From contig JAGXFY010000050.1 of the NCBI GenBank assembly GCA_024636985.1, positions 1 to 16,288 on the forward strand: a DNA stretch of 16,288 nucleotides, written 5' to 3'. The stretch comes from Petrocella sp024636985 (GTDB lineage Bacteria > Bacillota > Clostridia > Lachnospirales > Vallitaleaceae). This document shows, in pieces, positions 8,424 to 15,267 of the stretch; positions within the stretch are counted from its first letter, which is position 1, and the number at the start of each line of letters is the position of its first letter. The position numbers and the translations under genes are program-made. Under the pieces are notes generated by a model. The model was not told the DNA's origin, did not search any database, and saw nothing but the letters and a program-made list of their open reading frames with translations.

Positions 8424-9083
8424 CTATCCTTCACTCTTACCTGTTTGAACTGCCCATAAAGCAAGTTGTGTTCGATCACGTAAGTTTAGTTTATATAATG
8501 CATTGCTTAAATAATTACGTACGGTTCCCTCGGATAATTTTAATTTCGATGCAATCTCTTTATTGGATAGACCTTTTGCAACATGTTTAATCACATTCCA
8601 TTCGTATTCTGTCACATCATGGATTGCCTTTTTATCTACTTGCACCAGTTGATTATTCTTAGCCATTTCTGAATACAGTTCAATGAATTTTTGTGCAATG
8701 TTCGGGTTGATCATAGCACTGCCTGAATGCACTTTATGTATTGCATCAACTAATTCATCTATCGTTATACCTTTTAGCAAATAACCGGATGCGCCATCTC
8801 TTAATGCACTTAATATATATTCATCATCATCAAAGGAAGTTAATATAATAATCTTAATATTAGGATAACTCTCTTTTATTATTTTTGTACACTGTACCCC
8901 ATCCATCTCAGGCATACGAATATCCATTAGAATCACGTCCGGCTTCTCTTTTCGTATGGAACGAATCACACTTTTTCCGTCTCCAACCGAATCTATAACT
9001 TGGATGTCCGATATATTCTTCAGTATGATTTCTAAACTGTGTCGAATGAGTTCTTGATCATCGGCAATAAGTACTTTTATCAC
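8424..9083 (-). CDS. NarL/FixJ-family response regulator (REC plus LuxR HTH)
   Basis: This 219-residue DNA-binding regulator should be activated by phosphorylation. I chose GTG 9083, eight bases after AAGGTGG; the longer frame starts at GTG 9095 inside that site. The receiver domain has the acidic pair Asp8-Asp9, the phospho-acceptor Asp54 in VILMDIRMPEMDG, the switch region LTSFDDD, and the conserved Lys in GYLLKG (about 104). The C-terminal HTH (about 150-215) contains GLSNKEIASKLKLSEGTVRN and a recognition helix of NarL type. All key residues are present. Its partner is probably the kinase at 313-1644, the only one in the window, and its likely target is the half-site array just downstream. 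The gene is a single unit closed by its own terminator. Confidence 0.93.
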   Translation of the reverse strand: MIKVLIADDQELIRHSLEIILKNISDIQVIDSVGDGKSVIRSIRKEKPDVILMDIRMPEMDGVQCTKIIKESYPNIKIIILTSFDDDEYILSALRDGASGYLLKGITIDELVDAIHKVHSGSAMINPNIAQKFIELYSEMAKNNQLVQVDKKAIHDVTEYEWNVIKHVAKGLSNKEIASKLKLSEGTVRNYLSNALYKLNLRDRTQLALWAVQTGKSEG

Positions 9084-9117
9084 TGTTTCGCCCACCTTAC
9101 TGGTATTTTTACTAACA

Positions 9118-9190
9118 ATTCATTCATCCATTGATCGATATGTATTTTTCTAACTTAATAATTTTTATTCATGCCCTTATATGAATGAAT
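9118..9190 (-). repeat. Inverted repeat in the leader of the response-regulator gene
   Basis: ATTCATTCAT (9118-9127) and ATGAATGAAT (9181-9190) are perfect 10-bp inverted copies. A third half (ATTCAT, 9167-9172) can pair instead with the 9181-9190 arm, leaving an 8-nt loop. The two stems are mutually exclusive in the minus-strand leader. Whether they form or regulate anything is unknown. Confidence 0.4.
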
Positions 9191-9207
9191 GAACCTATCA
9201 ACTATGG

Positions 9208-9236
9208 ATTATATCACTAGTTTTCAAAAACTGCAA
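9208..9236 (-). promoter_or_regulatory. Promoter of the response-regulator gene
   Basis: The minus strand has TATAAT at 9208-9213 preceded by TGA, giving an extended -10. TTGCAG at 9231-9236 lies exactly 17 bp upstream as a weak -35. Start would be near 9201, leaving a leader of about 118 nt. Confidence 0.65.
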
Positions 9237-9325
9237 TCAGACGACCTGATATACCTTTACAATACTTTGTAATCAAAAGACCATCCCCAAAAGTTCTACA
9301 AGGGCAAATGATGAGATGTATAGAG

Positions 9326-10948
9326 TCAACTGCTCGTTTGTAAAATTGCTTCAATATCTTTAGCAGGCATGGGCTTGAAATAATAATAACCTTGGATTTC
9401 TCCGCACCTTCGTTGTGCTAAAAATGAATCCTGCTGCCTCGTTTCAACCCCTTCTGCAATAACCGCTAAGCCCATTTTTTCCGCTAGGACAATAATGGTT
9501 TCGATGATCCACTCATCTCTCTGATCCACATTAATTCCTTGGATAAAAGGCATAGGGATTTTTATTCTATTAATCGGTAATAATTTCAAATATTGTAACG
9601 AAGAAAACTCGGTGCCAAAATCATCAATAGAGATATAAATACCCATTTCACGGAAAGCTTTCAATACATTAATAATATGATTCCTATCGCGCATGAGAAT
9701 ACTCTCTGTGATTTCTAACTCAAGATATTGAGGTAATAACTTTGTTGCCTCCAGTATCTCCTTAATCTGACTCATGATTTCAATATTTTGAAACTGAATG
9801 ATTGAAAGATTTACGGCTATTCTTATAGATGGTAAGCCCGATTCCTGCCATGCTTTATTTTGCGCACATACCGTTTGCAATACCCACTTACCGATGGGTA
9901 TAATTAATCCATTTTGTTCTGCCAAATGAATGAATTTTCCAGGAGGTAACAAGCCTAACTTTGGATGATTCCAGCGCAGGAGTGCTTCTAGACCAACAAT
10001 CTTCTTGGTATCTAGACTGATTTGAGGTTGATAATAAACTTCCAATTCACCTCTCTCTAATGATCTATACAAACCATTACTCAGTTTCATGTTTTCCCTA
10101 ATGATTTCTTTCATATTTGTGGTACATAGGATCGATTGATTTTTACCCTTCTCCTTAGCTTTGTACATGGCTAATTCCGCATACTTAATAAGCTCTTCTT
10201 GTGTCTCCCCATCTATTGGGAATATGGATATCCCAATACTAACAGTCATGTATATTTCCTTGTGATTCACTTCAAAGGGTTTTCGGAAGGCTTCAATAAT
10301 TTCATTTGCAACCATCTGAACATGTTTAGCGTTTTCAGGGTTATGGACCAGTATGATGAATCTATCCCCTCCTAGCCTAGCCACAATATCACTTTCTTGA
10401 ACGAGGTTTGTAAACCTGACGGCAACAGCTTTTATGAATTCTTCCTCTTGAAAATTTTCGAAGTTATTTCTATGCGCTTTAAAGTCGTCCAGATCCAAAA
10501 ATAAGATTCCGATTTTTTTTTCATGTCGCTTCGCCATCGTTATTTCATGGCTGAGTTTGTCTTCTATGTTTATGAGATTTGGTAATTCTGTTATAGGATC
10601 ATAATACATAATCTGCTCAATTTTTTCGAAGGCTTTTTTCTGAAGGCTTATTTGATTGGCCAGTTTTTTAATAGTGGTGGCCAACGCATCTTCTATATCT
10701 GCTTTTTGTTCCTTTTGATTGGCTACTTCTTCATCTGCAATATCCAGCTCTTCTTGCATATCTGCTTTTTGATCCTTATGATTGGCTGCTTCTTTATCTG
10801 CAATATCCAGCTCTGCTTGTATGTCTGCTTTTTGATCCTTTTGATTGGCAATTTCTTTATTAGCTTCAGCGAGTTCTTCTACCATATCTGTTTTCTCATG
10901 ATTTTTCTTTGATTTCTCTTCTTCTTTTTTATGAAAACTATTATTCAT
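9326..10948 (-). CDS. Cytosolic GGDEF-EAL protein with N-terminal coiled-coil repeats, both domains degenerate
   Basis: The family makes (GGDEF) or degrades (EAL) cyclic di-GMP. I used ATG 10948 (540 residues), about 11 bp after GGGAG; an ATG triplet at 10966-10972 and a TTG at 11041 are alternatives. No membrane helix or sensor domain is present. Residues about 1-110 are a highly charged coiled coil with a 21-residue tandem repeat. In the GGDEF domain the signature is GGDRF (193-197). The usual FKxxND...GH..GD stretch reads FKAHRNNFENFQEEEF, so the substrate-binding Asn and Asp are replaced. The EAL domain keeps EALLRW (Glu321), the Asn of VNLS, ITE, the DD pair (442-443), Lys463 and the Gln of QGYYYFKP. 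It has KIPMPF where KIDxSF is usual, and DDFGTEF for DDFGTG. I infer an inactive GGDEF and an uncertain EAL, perhaps a c-di-GMP-binding effector. Confidence 0.9.
   Translation of the reverse strand: MNNSFHKKEEEKSKKNHEKTDMVEELAEANKEIANQKDQKADIQAELDIADKEAANHKDQKADMQEELDIADEEVANQKEQKADIEDALATTIKKLANQISLQKKAFEKIEQIMYYDPITELPNLINIEDKLSHEITMAKRHEKKIGILFLDLDDFKAHRNNFENFQEEEFIKAVAVRFTNLVQESDIVARLGGDRFIILVHNPENAKHVQMVANEIIEAFRKPFEVNHKEIYMTVSIGISIFPIDGETQEELIKYAELAMYKAKEKGKNQSILCTTNMKEIIRENMKLSNGLYRSLERGELEVYYQPQISLDTKKIVGLEALLRWNHPKLGLLPPGKFIHLAEQNGLIIPIGKWVLQTVCAQNKAWQESGLPSIRIAVNLSIIQFQNIEIMSQIKEILEATKLLPQYLELEITESILMRDRNHIINVLKAFREMGIYISIDDFGTEFSSLQYLKLLPINRIKIPMPFIQGINVDQRDEWIIETIIVLAEKMGLAVIAEGVETRQQDSFLAQRRCGEIQGYYYFKPMPAKDIEAILQTSS
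10676..10864 (-). repeat. Three tandem 63-bp repeats coding 21-residue coiled-coil units
   Basis: Three units share the pattern ANxKDQKADxQxELDI: they begin ANKEIANQK, ADKEAANHK and ADEEVANQK, and a partial fourth follows (TIKKLANQ). Each is exactly 63 bp, or three heptads, so gain or loss of a unit keeps both frame and coil register. The DNA copies are clearly similar, which suggests recent duplication. Confidence 0.85.
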
Positions 10949-11029
10949 TTGACTTTGATCTCCCATCATCATTTTAATACTAATAACAAGTTTCTCTCTA
11001 TATTTTACCTTAATAATACTTATGAATAG

Positions 11030-11059
11030 ATTGTACTCCAAAAGATAGTCACTTGTCTA
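11030..11059 (-). promoter_or_regulatory. Weak promoter candidate for the GGDEF-EAL gene
   Basis: TAGACA (11054-11059) and TACAAT (11030-11035) are 18 bp apart on the minus strand. The hexamers overlap the extra 5' codons of the longest frame, which favours the downstream ATG start. Both boxes are imperfect. Confidence 0.3.
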
Positions 11060-11159
11060 TATTGTCAGCGAATATGATTTATAAAATAAAAAAAGAAACA
11101 CGACCGCATACTATAACGTTCGAATTTCCTTTTTTATAAGTCTATTTATTTAAACACTG

Positions 11160-11345
11160 TTACTCATCATAATGACTTGATGTATCAATACCTATCGTTT
11201 GGGTAACACCATCCCATGAAATACCAAAATTAATTGATTTTCCTAGTTCAAGTAATTTAAAATAATTGTTACCATTTATATTATAAGCCACTATAGACAT
11301 CTCTTGACATAGCGATTAGTAATCTAAAACTTATTGTTTTTTCAT
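11160..11345 (-). pseudogene. Remnant of a secreted stalk-domain (copper amine oxidase N-like) protein
   Basis: From ATG 11300 the frame reads 46 residues containing AYNINGNNYFKL, then LGKSINFGISWDGVTQTIGI. This is the repeat characteristic of the stalk or copper-amine-oxidase N-like domain common at the ends of Firmicute surface proteins. At 11345 an ATG with a good GGAGGG site starts ATGAAAAAACAATAA and stops after four codons. One extra A in the A-run would instead give MKKTISFRLLIAM, a signal-peptide-like start. I read this as the two ends of one gene joined by a large deletion, with frameshifts. It is too short to be functional. The flanking non-coding stretch 11042-11159 shows only an A/T-rich run. 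Confidence 0.6.
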
Positions 11346-11368
11346 CAAAGTTACCCTCCATCTATTTA

Positions 11369-11599
11369 TTAGAATTCCAATCTCATGAAATTGATACCCG
11401 CCTCTTCGGTTGCTCCATCAAAAGTACCAAAAGGCATATTGTTGTTAATAAGAAAACTTTTTTCATAAAATATTCTCCTCTCTTTATAAGCTGTTTGTTT
11501 ACCATCATTAGTAGTGTTACAAAACCCCGACACCCTTTGCAAATAAGCACTCCTTTCTCTCATTACATCTTTTTTAAATATACACAAATGGCATTTCAT
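11369..11599 (-). CDS. Small ORF overlapping the LuxR-type gene stop (76 residues, unknown)
   Basis: The ATG overlaps the stop of the upstream HTH gene in ATGA, the arrangement of coupled genes. The product begins MKCHLCIFKKDVMRERS and matches no family I recognise. A TTG at 11542, preceded by AAAGGAG, is an internal start candidate that would give 57 residues. Its second half lies on the same DNA as a different frame with a strong ribosome site (11383-11466), so both cannot be ordinary genes. It may be non-coding. Confidence 0.25.
   Translation of the reverse strand: MKCHLCIFKKDVMRERSAYLQRVSGFCNTTNDGKQTAYKERRIFYEKSFLINNNMPFGTFDGATEEAGINFMRLEF
11383..11466 (-). CDS. 27-residue hydrophobic peptide or signal-peptide remnant
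   Basis: ATG 11466 follows AGAGGAG at good spacing. The peptide reads MKKVFLLTTICLLVLLMEQP and continues RRVSIS: a basic start, one hydrophobic stretch, then a short polar tail. It looks like the start of a secreted or lipoprotein gene that lost its body, but a genuine small membrane peptide cannot be excluded. It lies just upstream of the stalk-domain remnant, so the two may be pieces of the same decaying locus. Confidence 0.35.
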   Translation of the reverse strand: MKKVFLLTTICLLVLLMEQPKRRVSIS

Positions 11600-11970
11600 G
11601 ATTCTATATTCATTTTCTCATGATAATTGATAATCAGTTCTGCCCTTGTGTTAACTTTAAGTTTTTTATAAACAGCAGTTGTATACGTATTGACCGTCGA
11701 ATATTTGATACCCATTTGTTTTGCACACTCTTTCAAAGTAAAGCCCTCAAGTAAAAGCAAATAGGTTTCCCGCTCTCGTGCAGACAGGTTGTCAATACGT
11801 TCTGACTTTTCCTCATGACTCAAATTGAGAAGCTTAGCATTTTTTGTGACATATTGAAAGCTTTGATGATTATGCTGAACACCAGAAACATCTTCATTAA
11901 TATCTGAAGATAAATCATCCTGCTCTTTTTTTCTAGAAATGATTTCATTTATTTTTTCAAATATACGCAT
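11596..11970 (-). CDS. Small LuxR-type HTH DNA-binding protein
   Basis: The 124-residue product has a polar, unrecognised N-terminal region (about 1-60). A complete LuxR-type HTH follows (about 62-120): NLSARERETYLLLLEGFT, then CAKQMGIKYSTVNTYTTAVY and KKLKVNTRAELI. It has no receiver or membrane domain, so it is either a stand-alone regulator or the C-terminus of a formerly larger one. The ATG at 11970 lies 9 bp after AGGAGG. Its HTH resembles that of the broken regulator at 12419-13884 (shared pattern TVNTYxxxxYKKLxxNxRxELI), so the two may be related by duplication. Its target is unknown; the adjacent repeats and the small frames downstream are the obvious things to test. Confidence 0.8.
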   Translation of the reverse strand: MRIFEKINEIISRKKEQDDLSSDINEDVSGVQHNHQSFQYVTKNAKLLNLSHEEKSERIDNLSARERETYLLLLEGFTLKECAKQMGIKYSTVNTYTTAVYKKLKVNTRAELIINYHEKMNIES

Positions 11971-12105
11971 TGGACATTACCTCCTACTCTTCTTGACTAT
12001 AATATTACTGAATTTCACAAGAATTACCATTCATTAGTTCGCATGAATTATGAATAAAGCACCTCTATCGTGGTTGACTTGCAGATTATTTGCGACGAAT
12101 ACAAG

Positions 12106-12226
12106 AAAAGAAGCTACGCTTCGTTATGAGCTCTGCTCATATTTCTGAACGGTTCGAAAGGAAAGGACCTTGATAGTTAATGCGATGCTTCAACGCATTA
12201 ACATAGCATTGTCTTTCCTAGAGATA
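12106..12226. repeat. Structured repeat, unit 1 (three hairpins, possible non-coding RNA)
   Basis: Hairpin A is GAAGC-TAC-GCTTC (12110-12122). Hairpin B is TATGAGC-TCT-GCTCATA (12125-12141). Hairpin C is GTTAATGCG/CGCATTAAC (12176-12184 with 12194-12202) around the loop ATGCTTCAA, enclosed by an outer stem AGGAAAG/CTTTCCT (12159-12165 with 12213-12219). The unit ends TTTCCTAGAGATA and is followed at once by unit 2. Confidence 0.7.
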
Positions 12227-12230
12227 GAAC

Positions 12231-12344
12231 AAAGAGGCTACGCCTCGTTATCTCGAAGAGATATTGTTCCGGCAGGAAAGACTTCCCTGATCGTTAGTGC
12301 GACGCTTCAACGCATTAACATAGCATAGACTTTCCTAGAGAATA
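12231..12344. repeat. Structured repeat, unit 2 (same three hairpins with compensated changes)
   Basis: Hairpin A is GAGGC-TAC-GCCTC (12234-12246). Hairpin B is TATCTC-GAA-GAGATA (12249-12263). Hairpin C is GTTAGTGCG/CGCATTAAC around the loop ACGCTTCAA, with the same outer stem AGGAAAG/CTTTCCT (12274-12280 with 12330-12336). Against unit 1 the stems change but pairing is kept. The G-U pair in hairpin C exists only in plus-strand RNA, a weak hint of orientation. The next bases form the terminator. Confidence 0.7.
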
Positions 12345-12377
12345 AAAAGACACCTCACTTGTTCTAATGAGGTGTCT
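12344..12377 (-). terminator. Terminator of the broken membrane-LuxR regulator gene
   Basis: AGACACCTCA and TGAGGTGTCT form a perfect 10-bp stem with a 10-nt loop. On the minus strand it is followed by TTTTTATT. It lies about 40 bp after the stop of the HTH part, showing that this was once one transcription unit ending here. Confidence 0.88.
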
Positions 12378-12418
12378 CTTGTTCCTTCTTTTCATATACA
12401 AGACTTCTTGCTATTAAC

Positions 12419-13884
12419 TCAAAGGGGTTTTCTATGTTTTGCATATTCTCCGAGTTGTACAATCAGCTCTGTACGGCTGTTAATATTTAATTTTTTATAT
12501 AGGCTAACACAGTATGTATTTACGGTGGGATAAGCCAGTGAAAGTGTAGCAGCGGTCTGCCTCATGGTATAACCCTCTAATAGCATAATACATACCTCCA
12601 ATTCACGAGGTGATACACCATACTCCTTTAGTTAAGGCGTTAGTCTATCGCCACATGTTACATCAAGCCTATACATATCGTCCATCCATTCGGCATTATA
12701 CAGCTCTTTTACAAATAAGGGGGATAACATAAAGAGCACCAATATCACGACAATGGATATAAACGCAGATATACCAGAAACGACAGCCGAATCTGCAGAT
12801 AATACAATAAAGGAAACATAATGACTCAGGATACCGGACACTGCAGCGGTCAAAACACCTATTCTTAAGAACTTCAAGCTTTGATATTTTTTAGCCATTA
12901 TACCGGTCATGTAGTAAATATTTATGTATCCTGTTGCATAAGCACACCCATAAAGAACAGCAGAATATCTGAATAAATCTACATACCAATATGTGAAAAT
13001 ATTAACCATAAAACCAAGGGCAAGAATATAGAAAGAAAGATTCCACATATGCCATATACTTCGTTTTAGAATAGGCTGAAAGATTAGGAGAATGATGACG
13101 CCGGTTATAGCGCCGGCTGTATATAGTCGGTCGATATCTTGAACAGCAATGCCTTTAATTGTTTTTAACATTGCAGGAACAACACCTTCATTTAGTACAA
13201 AGACCGCTACCACAATAAATAAAACCGAGTATGCTCCAATAGGTATTTTTGGTTTTATCGGTTTTTCTGATTGTTTAGAAGATAGGGTTTGATTCTTTTT
13301 AAAAAATACAGTGCATACTAGTATGGCAAAAAGAAGGATCGTAGGCATAACTTTTGTCATAATCATATTAAGCATACTTATGTCAGTATAAGGCTTAATC
13401 AAAAGCGTCAGACGGGCAGTGCAAAATATAACAACTATTGAATAAAACTTTTCAGTATTGTTTAGTACCATAATAAAACTATAGTAAGCTGATGCTGCCA
13501 AAAGGCCCATGCCCAAAGCGGATAGTATAAACAAAAAGAAAATTAAACTAATATCAGGAAACACTACGGAAGCCAAAAAACCTAAAAAAACGACAAGAGC
13601 ACCATAAACGGTATAGCGTATATAATTGGCGCCATCAAGAAAGAATATAAGAATAGCTGCAACCATCGCATAAGTATAGGCATATAGATCTCCAAGAGAA
13701 ACGCCGTACATGACAGTTTTTATCTGAAATGCCGCGTACTGCATGGTGAAAATATCCAGCCATAATAACACCAGTATCCATACTATAGAAAAAGGGAGAT
13801 TTTTCGTGGTTATGGATTTTATGCTTAGTATGCCCCATGATCAAAGGTATTAAGTATGTTTTCTTTCCATTTTCCTAAACCCAT
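12419..13884 (-). pseudogene. Broken membrane (MFS-like) LuxR-type transcriptional regulator
   Basis: The main frame (GTG 13771 to 12632) encodes 379 residues with about 11-12 membrane helices. It stops at TAA (12632-12634). The same frame continues without a gap into LKEYGVSPRELEVCIMLLEG, then TVNTYCVSLYKKLNINSRTEL, a complete LuxR HTH ending at 12419. Membrane domain plus LuxR HTH is a known single-protein design in Clostridia and Actinobacteria, so the TAA interrupts one gene. A second lesion is likely at the 5' end. ATG 13884, with AGAGGA, opens MGLGKWKENILNTFDHG and hits a stop; adding one G to the GGGG at 13833-13836 joins it to the main frame (ILSIKSITTKNLPFSIVW). Repaired, it would be 488 codons. 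No ribosome site allows a sensible restart for the HTH. It is either inactivated or contains sequencing errors. Confidence 0.75.
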
Positions 13885-13956
13885 ATGTTTTATATCCTCT
13901 CATTTAATACAGTCATTTCTTAACCGTCATCTCATCTCTTAAGCATAAATTACTTC

Positions 13957-14754
13957 TTATTCTCTATTGGCTTCAATCCACTCTACCGCAAAATCAACAA
14001 GATCCTTCTGGTTCATAGACTTTATTATTGTATTGCCAAGATACGCTTGTTTAAACGCATGACTCTTTTCAAAGGCTATCCCTATCTCTTCAAAATCTTC
14101 ACCGTCAACAAAGAGTGTTTCATATGTAACCCATTCTCTTTTTCCATCAAGCATAATCGCACTGCTTTCTATTATGGTATGCTTTGAAGGGTAAACAGCT
14201 CTCGCATCTGCCAAATGAATAGATGTACTTTTATCATAACCTACACCCATCAACAATACCTTTCCATCTAAATGGTATAATTTGTCAATCGGTGAACCTT
14301 CACCAAAGATATTGCTTAAATAATGATTTTCTGTAAGGTACTCTGCATTTTTTCCTACTGCTGCTACCGAACGCGCAGGATGATCACTTCTAGATGCGCC
14401 TGGCCATTGACGAAACATTTCCACAATAGCACCCATCGTATTTGTTGGGGTGATTTTTTTATCATACGCCGGCCAATTTTCTCGTATTGCTTGCCACCAC
14501 GCTTTTGGTTCTTCCCAGTGAACACCTGTTGCCGGATCAAGGTTTTTCCACGACTGTGAGGGCATCATAATTGTACCCTCAGGTCCTACTGCTTCTAGCA
14601 ATGCCTCTATCACAATTTGAGGTCCTCCACATACAAAACCCATACTGCTTAATGAAGCATGCACCATGACCGTATCCCCTTTTACTATCTCAACATTTTT
14701 AAGACTCTCAATAATATCTTGCTTTAAAACGAGTTTTCTATTTTTAAGTTCCAT
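13957..14754 (-). CDS. AAC(3)-family N-acetyltransferase (YokD-like)
   Basis: The 265-residue product is full length for the AAC(3)/Antibiotic_NAT fold, whose members transfer acetyl from acetyl-CoA to the 3-amino group of aminoglycosides or to other amines. Family landmarks are VMVHASLSSMGFVCGG (about 29-44), GTIMMPSQSW, TPTNTMGAIVE, the SDHPARSVAAVG segment carrying the family His, and GSPIDKLYHLDGKVLLMGVG followed by THIHLAD-like SIHLAD. The ATG is 6 bp after AAAGGG. It is cytoplasmic and stands alone, with about 70 bp to the broken regulator downstream and no obvious partner. Chromosomal members often have unknown natural substrates, so resistance should not be assumed. Confidence 0.88.
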   Translation of the reverse strand: MELKNRKLVLKQDIIESLKNVEIVKGDTVMVHASLSSMGFVCGGPQIVIEALLEAVGPEGTIMMPSQSWKNLDPATGVHWEEPKAWWQAIRENWPAYDKKITPTNTMGAIVEMFRQWPGASRSDHPARSVAAVGKNAEYLTENHYLSNIFGEGSPIDKLYHLDGKVLLMGVGYDKSTSIHLADARAVYPSKHTIIESSAIMLDGKREWVTYETLFVDGEDFEEIGIAFEKSHAFKQAYLGNTIIKSMNQKDLVDFAVEWIEANRE

Positions 14755-14994
14755 TATTAACCCTTTCTATCCATCTGTACTCATATAAACCTTAACTTTA
14801 GTAATTATTTTTTATGGCTTTCAATTCATCATATTCTTAGTGTCATTACTATGTTTAGTTTAACCTTCTCTAGGATTGATATCAAGTTTTTTAATAACCT
14901 TAGTAAAATTTTAGTCATCTATCAATAAATCCTATCCTACACTGGCCTTTAGTATAACAATTCCGATTAATAACATTCTGCTATTCTAAATAAT

Positions 14995-15032
14995 CTAATA
15001 AAAATATGGAGTAGCCTGGGAGACCACTCCAT
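14995..15032 (-). terminator. Terminator downstream of an unidentified relic
   Basis: On the minus strand ATGGAGTGG and CTACTCCAT form a 9-bp stem (one G-U pair) with a 9-nt loop, followed by ATTTTTATT. It lies about 27 bp after the relic's stop, which suggests that a real gene once ended here. Confidence 0.65.
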
Positions 15033-15058
15033 GAATATTTAATAATTTATTCGTCTAT

Positions 15059-15235
15059 TTAATGTTTTATACGTCTACTAATCTCTGCCCATTTAGCTTC
15101 TTTTGGGATTTCTGATAATCTTTTCATGAGATGTGTAATCTTTTCTGAAGCCTTACTATCATGAACCATTAGTTACACGATCTTGGGTCTAAGAAGCCAT
15201 ATTGATCTTGGTGTCCTGACCTTACCGTAACATAT
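15059..15235 (-). pseudogene. Unidentified coding relic
   Basis: One minus-strand frame reads YGKVRTPRSIWLLRPKIV, an in-frame TAA, then LMVHDSKASEKITHLMKRLS and EIPKEAKWAEISRRIKH before its stop. The second part (36 residues from ATG 15169) is helical and basic but has no ribosome site. I do not recognise the family. A terminator in the right place behind it is the main reason to think of a decayed gene rather than chance. Confidence 0.25.
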
Positions 15236-15267
15236 TTAAAAATGAAATAAATACTGGATTCAGGTTT

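Larger units (their letters stand above)
11971..12418. other. Intergenic stretch holding the paired repeats and a terminator
   Basis: No coding frame is credible here. The stretch holds the two structured repeat units (12106-12226 and 12231-12344) and a terminator (12344-12377). About 130 bp of A/T-rich DNA upstream of the HTH gene shows no clean minus-strand promoter. A TATAAT on the plus strand at 11998-12003 has no matching -35. Confidence 0.6.
14755..15267. other. Gene-poor stretch of about 500 bp
   Basis: This A/T-rich stretch contains no intact gene. It holds a terminator (14995-15032) and an unidentified coding relic (15059-15235). Between the relic's terminator and the acetyltransferase start, nothing beyond an unclear promoter region was found. 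Confidence 0.5.

Noticed and set aside
12150..12160. tRNA-like GGTTCGAA
   Set aside because: The T-loop-like string has no matching 5-bp T-stem, and no anticodon or acceptor arms surround it.
12106..12344. CRISPR-like repeats
   Set aside because: There are only two long, structured units placed side by side with no spacers and no cas genes.
12419..12601. A separate small HTH gene
   Set aside because: It is in the same frame as the upstream membrane part, separated only by TAA; any restart would be a TTG without a usable ribosome site or an ATG inside the HTH.
13957..14754. Mobile antibiotic-resistance cassette
   Set aside because: The AAC(3)-family gene has no integrase, attachment site or insertion sequence nearby, and chromosomal members often lack resistance activity.
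15236..15267. Coding continuation after the GlsB/YeaQ-family stop
   Set aside because: The in-frame extension has no family resemblance and the protein already has its normal length.
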